Source: Loripinus fragilis
Lineage: Eukaryota; Mollusca; Bivalvia; Lucinida; Lucinidae
Length of the DNA: 64,000 nucleotides
Direction of reading: 5' to 3'
Assembly (NCBI GenBank): GCA_964019695.1
Contig: OZ026517.1
Span: 55,979,672 to 56,043,671 of the forward strand
A program made the position numbers and the translations under genes. Under the pieces are notes generated by a model. That model was given only the letters and a program-made list of their open reading frames with translations. It was not told where the DNA came from and ran no database searches. Of this stretch, positions 44,509 through 54,600 are shown piece after piece; position 1 is the stretch's first letter; each line of letters opens with the position of its first letter.

Positions 44509-44665
44509 AGGCCTCGAGGTTATAAAACTTGAATAAAGTCTCAGGCTCAAAATAAAGCGCAATGATTGGCTACTTGCGGACACCTGTCCGCAAGCAGCCA
44601 ATCATGATTGCGCTTTTTTTTGGAGTCTGAGAATGAACTCAAGTTTTATAACCTCGAGGACAGGC
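44509..44665. mobile_element. 'CCTCGAGGTTATAAAACT' hairpin element, copy 1
   Basis: Long near-palindrome: CCTCGAGGTTATAAAACTTG ... GCAATGATTGGCT.CTTGCGGACA faces its inverse. A second copy is at 59247-59399. The Ser-rich frame through it is a by-product. Confidence 0.8.
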
Positions 44666-44699
44666 TAGTTACTTTTCTTTAATTGTGTTTTTGATATCA

Positions 44700-44800
44700 T
44701 GTTGTTATTAGTGTTCCGACAGTGTGTCTCTTCCTGACGGTGCCGTTGGTTGCTCTGCCGTATGTGAATGTGGCATTTCCTAGTCATATATGTCTTTGAC
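44700..44800 (-). repeat. Minus-strand 'GNAT(I/F)' coding remnant, copy 1
   Basis: Minus-strand peptide with GNATFTY, NGTVRKRHT and LITT resembles the copy at 48480-48580. See the finding on this family. Confidence 0.45.
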
Positions 44801-45114
44801 CTTTGACCAACTTTTTTATATAAATAAACATAAGCCATAATGTTCGCGTGAGACCTAACCTTTGAACTGAATATAAAGTTTAATTTTGCTATACTGCGAA
44901 ATTGAATCTTTTACAGAGTCATAGTGTTTCACAAAAACAATGTTGTTTTTTATAAAACCACAAAATCACATACATGTACATAATGGGAATATCTACGTGA
45001 AAGTTGTATGTTTTTTGTAAAGAAAATACCTTATATACTTGTGGGAGCCTTTTTTTAGAGATAAAAATGCGGTATTTACTGGCGATCAAGAAAAATGATC
45101 CATTATTTGTGTAA

Positions 45115-45220
45115 AGATGGGATAGAAAAATCCGTCACAAGCGATCACCGTTTGTCATCACTCGGCAAGCCTCATGATGCCAAAGGGTGATCCTCGGGAT
45201 GGATTTTTCTATCCCACCCT
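45115..45220. repeat. Short inverted repeat
   Basis: GATGGGATAGAAAAATCC faces GGATTTTTCTATCCCACC, with AAGCGATCACC / GGTGATCCT further in. Confidence 0.65.
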
Positions 45221-45817
45221 CACACTCATGATGGTTTCTTATATCATATACTGCCATTTTAAGACTTTCTATATATTAACATACACATTTTCTGGCAAAA
45301 ATCACACTTTGAGCAAATTCATGAGATTTTGGTGTGCAAAACCCTTTACGTCCTAATGGATTCTTCCCTTTGGTTTGATGCAATAAACTTGGGATGGTTC
45401 ATTGTATATACTGAGGGGTCACAGGTTATAATTTCCACATAAAATTTTATTTCTTTCGTTTAAGATTGTTTTTGTCAAAACTAACAGTGTAGAGTCTAAC
45501 GAAATGACCCTTTATGCGGCTTCACTGTCTGCTAAAGAAAGCATTTAGGTGTTACTAGTAAACAAAGTGTTAATGTTTTTCTTTGGACATGCATACACAA
45601 CCTTGTATTGGGACTAAAGGCTTTGCTCTTGGCCTGAGTCTTCAACTACATTCCTATTCTGTATACATTTGTAGGGGCTGCCTGAGCCTTTCACTGCTTG
45701 CATATCCAAAAAGTACAAATATCTCATGAAATGTCTTATATGTATTTGTGTAGTTCGTACATCACAAATCCACATGATATCAGGTCAGGATTGTGAGTAC
45801 AATCTCATTCCATTGTG

Positions 45818-46010
45818 TTCTTTTGTCGATCATTTATGTTATTTCTGTCTTGTTGTAGTTATGCTTTTGTGTGCGTCTGTTTATTGATACCTTGTGGTCA
45901 CCTGCTGGCTTGGCTCTCTTTTGTGATGTCTAATTGTGAAGTTGTCACTTTCCCAATGGTATCCTGGGTCAGGTGTGGTGCTTGATTGTATAGATTCCTG
46001 ATCTTTGCCC
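45818..46010 (-). repeat. Dispersed ~280-bp repeat, copy 2 (partial)
   Basis: Matches 16711-16990 from CCTTGTGGTCACCTGCTGG onward. It keeps the minus-strand peptide RNLYNQAPHLTQDT, then KVTTSQLDITKESQ. Confidence 0.65.
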
Positions 46011-47939
46011 TATTTCTTACTTTGTATGATTGATGCTTGAATATTTTAAGTATGAAGAAATAATTACATAAGAGAAATAAAAAGCATGAACATATATCTT
46101 TATTATTTTGATTTAAACTTCCATTCTTCTATAGTTTCATGTTATATACACACTGCAACTCCTATAATACATGTATAAATAAACCAGCTCGTGATATTTA
46201 TGTTTCTAAGGAAACCCTTTAGCCACTTGTGTTTTACGAGGGGGGATCGGGACCCTCTTTCCCTCTTGATCCACCCAATTAGCAATTATAGTACATTCCT
46301 CTTTTATAAATATTATACAGCATATACACTATGTACAAGGCTAAAACTATTCAATTTCATATAAAAACAATTATAACTACAGAAACAAAAGTATCAGATT
46401 AGCGAAATTTTAAGTATTCAGAATTCAATTTAAAACATTAATTATGAACCTAAGCTATTGCATGTACTGTGGTTGGTTAATATCGATATTGGATGGAGCG
46501 TACAATACATTAATTGACTTCAACGAGGTTGATATAAGAATAAATCAACCTGAAAAAGGTCGAGGTGAATATCACTTTGACGGTTCACAATTCCTAACTT
46601 CCACCCTATTGAAGTTAATAACTGTTTTATTATATGACCAAACTCAAAGAACGACCCAGTTTGAATTTGTAAAAATGAAACGCTTAAAATTATTATGTGA
46701 CAATTCTGAGAAAAACAATACCTAACATTATTATAAAATAAAATGATTATTGAAAAAAATACAACTAAAAAGGCCATTGGATATATGAGATAATTTTATT
46801 GGCAAAGTAATTGTTTTGGTTGACTTCATACAATTTCAATCAACAATTAATTGCAATAACTCATGGAAAATGCGCAGATCAAGAATATTCCTTCAAAGGG
46901 ATGGTCTTTCAGTTTTTTAGTCACCAACGTTTTTTGCATGAGGCAGCATGGACCTTAATCGAGGGTAACTGGACCCATGGTCCAACTGCTTCTCGAGGGG
47001 AGGGTACCAGAATTTCTAAGGAAACCTATAGCCATTTGTGATTTCCCAGCGGGGTCTGGAAGCCCTGTCCCCTCTCTCTGGATCCGCGTATGTTTTATTG
47101 AATTATAAAAGCATACACGAAAACAATACATTTCACGTTTACATGCATCCATGCATTAAAATATCTAGCAACGTCTTTTAAACACAGTCATTCTATTAAA
47201 GGTTCTATGGTATCATTGTCTCCTTGGTGGTGGTAACCCTTATTCTGCCAATATGTTGCCCTGCAAATGTCGTCTGCATTTTACGTAAAATACATTCCAA
47301 AATAGTTTTACCTTGGAAGCAAACGCAAGCAGTCTGACCTGGGTCAATATTATTTGCAACATACATTACAAACAGGCATACACAGATGAGAGAGCAGAGG
47401 ACATTTATCGTGAATGGCGAGAAAAGGGATAAATATTAGTATAATCAAGGTCTAAAAAGGTGGGCTGTAAATTGTAAACAACATTCATTTAGAAGCAAAG
47501 CTAATTTGCTGAGTGACTATGTTCTTCTGACACGCCTCCAACAACCTCCACCAAACAATTAACATCAGGACATTTTCAATGGGTTGAAAGAAGCTGCCTG
47601 TGTTCAACCAATAAAATTTCACCTATCTGTAGATTGTACAATAACAGTATTTCTCGGTTAATATCAACTTTGACCTGAAAACAGATCTTATAGAGTCCTC
47701 TCAAAAATATGTGTTATTATTATTATTTATAAATTTGGAAGTGACCAGTATAAGTAGTAGCTTGACAGCAGTTTTATTATATTCTTTGCCCCCAAATTAT
47801 TCAATGCAGACATGTACATTAAAAGCTTAGCATTATAAAGAAAGTTTTTTTATATTGCCAGAGCTTCTCAATGAACATATTTGGTGTGGTAGCCATTGTA
47901 TTCATCTCACAGAGACACAATGAGTACCAACAAAATAAT
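46011..47939. other. No gene recognised
   Basis: Only short frames without motifs. A GGATCC-ended repeat remnant lies around 46965-47095. Nothing else is supported. Confidence 0.5.
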
Positions 47940-48177
47940 TGAGCGGTGGCATGGGATTTCCAACAATGTGGTATGTGCGACCAGCAAAGCCTCAGATCAC
48001 CCTGCGCATACCGGCAGTCTGATCAGAGCCTTTGCAAGTGGCTTGAATATTCTATGAGTGTTTAGCTACTGAAAGAACATAATATGGAGTTTCAAAGCTT
48101 AAAAGGATGCTGCACAGGCTCGTCTGAGTCTAGACTTGCAAAATGCCACATTGTTGGAAATCACATGTCAGGGCTCA
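47940..48177 (-). mobile_element. ~240-bp MITE, 'GAGCCGCGACATG' family, copy 4
   Basis: Ends TTGAGCGGTGGCATGGGATT and AATCACATGTCAGGGCTCAA. Internal CTGCGCATACCGGCAGTCTGATCAGAGCC near the left end. Confidence 0.83.
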
Positions 48178-48250
48178 ATTATGTTTTTGTCAAGAAACAT
48201 ACACAAGAGCGAACACATGAGATTTTAGTACTTATCTCATTGTCGAGCCA

Positions 48251-48625
48251 CTAAGACTCAGACACAGACTTGACAGAGCCTTTGCCATTTCCATTCATAA
48301 AGTATGGATGAAGACTTTCCCTAGCCATACTGGATTTATTAGCACGAACGATCAAAGAATGTTTAGCGCATATCTGATAAGTACAAAAATCTCTCGAGCT
48401 ACCCAGAATAAAACTTTGCTTTTTTTCTAGTTTTGCAAACATCTCCCTGTAGAAGTGAGAGCTGGTTGCTTTACTTTTGGTGTGTTCTGGATGTAATGCT
48501 GTTGTTATCGTTAATTGACTCTTCCTAGTGGTTTTACCGGTTGGTCTGTAGTATGCAATTGTGGCATTTCCTGGTCTGCTCACTTTCATTTTGGTTATTT
48601 TTCTTATCTTTAGGGACAAATTCAA
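48251..48625 (-). repeat. 124-codon minus-strand frame, repeat-derived
   Basis: Starts 18 bp beyond the stop codon of the oxidoreductase gene, so in its 3' UTR region. The peptide GNATIAYYRPT...KTTRKS resembles translations of repeats at 44700-44800 and, more weakly, 41510-41560 and 55140-55190. It is therefore more likely the fossil of a mobile-element ORF than a host gene. Confidence 0.5.
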
Positions 48626-48642
48626 TCAGCTTGTTTATACTA

Positions 48643-51600
48643 TTAGAGTTTTAGAATCTTTTCTGAAAGACGTCTGAACCATTTAACACTTTCGTGTCCT
48701 CGTATGAGATCTGCAGCCTTTTCAGCAACCATCACTGTTGTGGCGTATATGTCACCTGAAATACTAGTTGGTATCACACTGGCGTCAGCAATACGAAGAT
48801 TTTGAATCCCCTTAACTCTGAAAAAAATAAGGAAATAATTTTAGTTGGTGCGTGTATCACACTGGCATCAGTAATACGAAGGTTTTGAATCCCTTTTAAT
48901 CTGAAAATATAGGAGAATATTTTAGCTGGTGCATGTATCACACTGGCATCAGTATTACGAAGGTTTTGAATCCCCATGACTCTGAAAATATAAGGAGAGT
49001 ATTTTAGTTGGTGCATGTATCACACTGGCATCAGCAATACGAAGATTTTGAAACCCCTTAACTCTGAAAAAAATAAGAAGAGAATTTTAGTTGGTGCATG
49101 TATCACACTGGCATCAGTATTACGAAGGTTTTGAATCCCCTTAACTCTGAAAAAAATAAGGAGAGTATTTTAGTTGGTGCTTGTATCACACTGGCATCAG
49201 TATTACGAAGGTTTTGAATCCCTTTTACTCTGAAAATATAAGGAGAGTATTTTAGTTGGTGCATGTATCAAACTGGCATCAGCAATACGAAGGTTTTGAA
49301 TCCCCTTGACTCTGAAAATATAAGGAGAGTATTTTTAGTTGGTGCATGTATCACACTAGCGTCAGCAATACGAAGATTTTGAATCCCTTTTACTCTGAAA
49401 ATATAAGGAGAGTATTTTAGTTGGTGCATGTATCACACTGGCATCAGCAATACGAAGGTTTGAATCCCTTTTAATCTAAAAATATAAGGAGAGTATTTTA
49501 GTTGGTGCATGTATCACACTGGCGTCAGCAATACGAAGGTTTTGAATCCCTTTTACTCTGAAAATATAGGGAGAGTATTTAAGTTGGTTATGTATCACAC
49601 TGGCGTCAGCAATACGAAGGTTTTGAATCACCTTGACTCTGAAAATATATTGAAAAAAAGTTATTTAGATAGGCCGCGGCATGTTATTTCCAATAATGTG
49701 ACATTTTGACAAGTGTAGACTCAGGTGTCAGCCTGTGAAGCCCCCTTTTAGGCTTAGAAAACATTACTACAAATGATGTTCAGTCAGTAGCTTAACACTC
49801 ATAGAATACTCAAGCACAAGCAAAGGCTCTGATCAGACTGCGCATATGCGCAGGCTGATCTGAGGCTTTGATGGTCGCACATACCACATTGTTGGAAATC
49901 TAATGCAGTGGCTCATTTTGAGAAATAAGTTATTTAGATGGTAACACACCAGTGTCAGCAACACGAAGTTTTTGAAACTCTTTTACTGAGGTAAAAATTA
50001 ATACATTTAGTTAGCATCACACTGGCAACAACAATACTAAGGAATTCTGAAAGAAAAACACATGGATTATATATTTATAGATAACATCACACTGGCAAAA
50101 GAGGCTTTGAATCCATTTTTCCTGAAGCAAAAAAACAACATATGGAACATATACTTTATCTTTTTGGAATTACAGCTGCACCATCAACACTAAAGGTTAT
50201 AAACTATATTTGCTTTGAAAAACACCAAAATATACTATTTTATTCCAAAATTTAATACTTGGGAATACTCTTTTTATAACAAGTTGGCTCAGAAATTCCG
50301 TTGAAATATGGTAAATATACATTAAGTTTCTACCACACTTCCACCAATAGTAGATGTTTTGAACTCATTTCTCCTTCAAACGTGTAATATTTCATTTAGC
50401 TGGCTTTACACCTTTGAATCCCTGAAATGCACAGACAAACCAAATATCTTACTTTGTATTACAGCTGCATCAGCAAAATTATGATTTTAAATTATCTTCA
50501 CTCTGAAAAAATAGGGATTGTATTTCGCTTAGTTGTTATAACATGGGTATCATTAATATGTATTTTCTAAATTCATGTTTATCTGAAGAAAAAAAAACAA
50601 AAGATACATTTTTTATTTTGAGGTCAACAAAATGAAGATTTTTAACGTCTTTCACTCTGAAAAGAAAAACATATAAGGATAGTATTGTTTTAGTTGATAT
50701 TAGACAGACATCAGTAATACGACAGTTCTGACTTTATATCACTATAAAAACGGATCCTATTCCACTGGCAACACTAATGCGAATGTTTTGAACTCATTTT
50801 TCTACCTGAAAAGCAAATTCACTTATACATATATTATAGATATATTGAATCGATCATTTAAGTGTGTACATGTAGCATATTGCATGTGCAGATGAGTTTA
50901 GTCAGCTGTTATAATTTTGTGGTTTTGAACAGTGCCAAAAACCTAAACAAAATCAGTAGATGCATGCTTGGAAATGTAAATATATCGTTGTATTTATAAT
51001 TACAGTCTCGTTATGTTATTATTACCATTAAAAAGTCTAAAGATTATTTCTAAGTCAATTTTACAAACATGGTGGGATTATAAGCATTTTAAATTTGTAG
51101 TTGCAAAACAAGCATTGTGTTTGCTTCTTTGGCTGTTTGAGTTCATGTTTGCTGTTTTGATGTTCCATTTTACATACAAAAATATTATTATAATTGAATA
51201 TAAATAACGTATTGTTTTGTATTATAAGATATTTAGAAAAATTCACATTAGACACTTAATATAAAATGTAATCATAAGATATACGTTTCCTTTTAATCAT
51301 TTTTCCTCTCAGTTTAAAGTTAACATGTCATGGCACTCACTAAGAAGTGATCCTATGGCATGGATTATTTCATGAGCACCTAAAAATAAAATTATTTCTT
51401 AAAAAATCAAACTATTATTATAGAAACTCAATCAAGTCACAACAGTAACTGATATGGTTTCATGAACTTATAATATAAAAACCATTGAACATACATACCT
51501 TAGGAATGAATCCAGAACTGCTTTCTCATTAACAGAAGCTCCCATTGGACAGGTAGAGGACAGTTGCCCAGCGCTGTCTGCTTGGTGTCGTATCATACAC

Positions 51601-54600
51601 TCCCAGTAACCATCACTGTTGAGACGGTGTTGTTTGCATGATGGCAAGGGTTTGTCTGCTAGTTTGGCTCTTATACTCTTCAATGTTGGGGTACTCAGTA
51701 ATGAAAGACTTAGTTTGATACCTGCATATACAATTCACATAGATAAGCCAAACTTATGAACGAACATTTGTAAATATTTTCTAATCCATCAATTTAAACA
51801 ATGTCATGTGTTTTGGGTGCTTAAAAGAACTGTGTTGCCAAGACGGTTATTTTGAGTGCCCACATCATATGGGCATCGACGCGAGATAACCTGTCTTCGG
51901 GGGTTTGCGAGCAACACAGGCGCAGACCAGCCTGCGCATCCGCGCAGTCTGATCAGCGCCTTTGTTATTCACGTTTTGGAAAGTACCATATCTAAGCTTG
52001 CTACAAGCGAAATTTCAACTTTCTAGCTAGTCTCTGTAGCTGAGCAGGCTGGTTTAAATCTCACTTTTTCGGAAACCCCGAAGACAGGTTTTCTCGCGAC
52101 GTGGCCCATATGTTTTAGTTGACAATTCTCAGGTCAGTCTAGGCATCAGCCCAATCTGACTAGAGTAATGCTGACCACATGAAGAAACATTGGACCCATA
52201 GTTACCCAGTGGGCGTGTTGCGAAGACTGATCAAAATCAGGATATGCTAAGGCTGATCTGAGTCTTCACTTGGCACACACTCATTTTCTGGTTTTGTCAT
52301 GTTTTGACTGATGTACAGTAAAACCTGTGTAAAACGGACACTCAGAAATAGACAAAAACATAGATCTGAGCCAGTGCATGAGATTTCCAACAATGTGGTA
52401 TGTGCGACCAGCAAAGCCTCAGATAAGCCTGCGCATACGCGCAGTCTTATCAGAGCCTTTGCTAGTCGCTTGAGTATTCTATGATTGTTAACCTACTGAC
52501 TGAACACCATTTGGAGTTTCTCAGCTTAAAAGGAGGCTGCAGAGGCTCGTCCGAGTTTACACTTGTCAAAATGTCAAAATGTTGGAATTCTTATGCCGCG
52601 GCTCATCTAAATGACAAATGGTAGATTAATGAAGGTCAAAAGTATTGCAGAATGCTCCAAGGTGAAGGTCGAAAGTATTGCAAAATGATTCCCACGTCGT
52701 GGATGCTTAAAAGAACCATCTAATATTGTCAAAATGAGACAGTACTTCTACCTTATTATAAGGAAATAAGGGGTGTAATCACGTTTTGATTGCTTATTAT
52801 AAACAAAGGAACATCTTTTATTTTGTGTTATATTGTATTCTACATAGAGGATCTTACATGAGTGCTCATGTTTTATTGAATTTATTAAACGAGTTGGGGA
52901 AAAGAGATAAAATGCGAGGCTTGCCGAGCATTTTATCTCTTTTTCGCAACGAGTTTAATAAATTCAATAATACAAGAGCACGAATGTTAGATTCTATTTA
53001 TCATATGATAAAATCTCATTTCTGCCGTAAAAACGTTATAATTTTGTCATTATTTACGCAACGTTGTTATGGACGTCATAACGTTTCCCGAGAATCGATA
53101 AACCACTAGTGGTTTACAGATTTTACTGCATGGCGTTATTTCACTCCCAGACGCGACGTCATATGATAAATTGATTTCTAGCAGTCTACTGATCCTGTTT
53201 GGGTACGAAAGGACTGGTTGTTATGCTCGTTAAGTGCTTGTTACTATACTCGTTCTTTAGGAATTACATTCCTCTTAGTGCCTTGTATTTGGGTGTACGG
53301 CAACTTATCATTGAGGCTCCTTTAATTTTTTCACAAGCCTGTTAAGAAGCAAAGCTGTTATCAATCTCAAAATATGTGACGTTTTCTGTGATGCACTGAT
53401 TTTGCCTCATGTTGAAGAATATTATGGTTTTATGACAAATGGTTGCCATATTTGGTACCTTTTAGCTCCATTAGACAGCAGGATTGGCCAATGCTATTTC
53501 AGTAAGGCATTGGGTATATTTAACATTCCTGTGAATTGGCTTTTGCTGGCTTAATATCATACTTGGAAGTTTTTTTATCATGATTAGGGTCTTTGATAAA
53601 TACTTTTATCTTCCATGCGATACCTAAGCTTACAACAAAATTGATATATGGTGCAATAATTACTTATGTTGGTACTTATATATTTTTAGTAAATTATTAT
53701 GTTATACACTGATACCAACTTTGCATTAGGACTAAAATAAACACTTCATTAGACTTAAAGTGTGATAAAATTTTACTTTCAAAAATTTAGGAAGCCTTCC
53801 TTTAATACAATTACGAGGGTCAGTCAAAAATAATTGAGAGTTGGTTAATATATTTCGATTGGGTTGGCACATTTGACTGAAATTCAATACACATATAGAA
53901 TGAGCCTTCTAGCTTCATTGCATATAGAGTTTGACGCCTCGTAATCTTTAGTGTGCTGTTGATATGCCTCTCAGCGATGTGCGTTCACTCTTCGGACATT
54001 TCTCACTAAGCAGCTATGAATTTAAAATCATAAATTTTCAAATCTAAAACAGTATCATAATGAACCTTTTATCTCGCTAATTGTATCAATCAATGAGTTA
54101 GCAATGTTTTGAAGAAGTGAAATAGAATGTAAAACAATACATGCAGTGTCCGTGGCTTAGCATCAAAAATCGATGGAAATTCTACCTTTTACAAAAAACA
54201 CTAGATTTTGTTGCTATGGCAACTGTTTATTCCTAAGATATTCAAAATATGCATTCAGGTAATATAAACATTAAATTAGTAAAATAAAATGGTAATATGG
54301 TATGATACTTAGTTAATAATTTTGCTATAGAATGAACCGTTATTAAAAAAAATACTAGTGTTTATTTACCTTTGATAAGTGTCTGAACATCTCTTTGAGA
54401 CGACAGATATTTTGGATCAATGATAGGTGGTGCGAATGGATTGGTGTTCTGTAACCTTACTACCCCTATGCTCTCTGGATGAAGTAACTCCACATTTATT
54501 GTAAACCCATCTGTTTCTGTGTAATTGTCGCTAGTTACTGGGACATCTTGTTTTACCTGGAAATTGGATCAATAGAGAATACTAGTCTGGTTATTAAATA

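Noticed and set aside
48774..49016. 81-codon minus-strand frame as a separate gene
   Set aside because: It is the GMC terminal-exon repeat array read through three units.
52786..53109. 107-codon plus-strand frame
   Set aside because: It lies entirely over a palindromic mobile element that has other copies without this frame.
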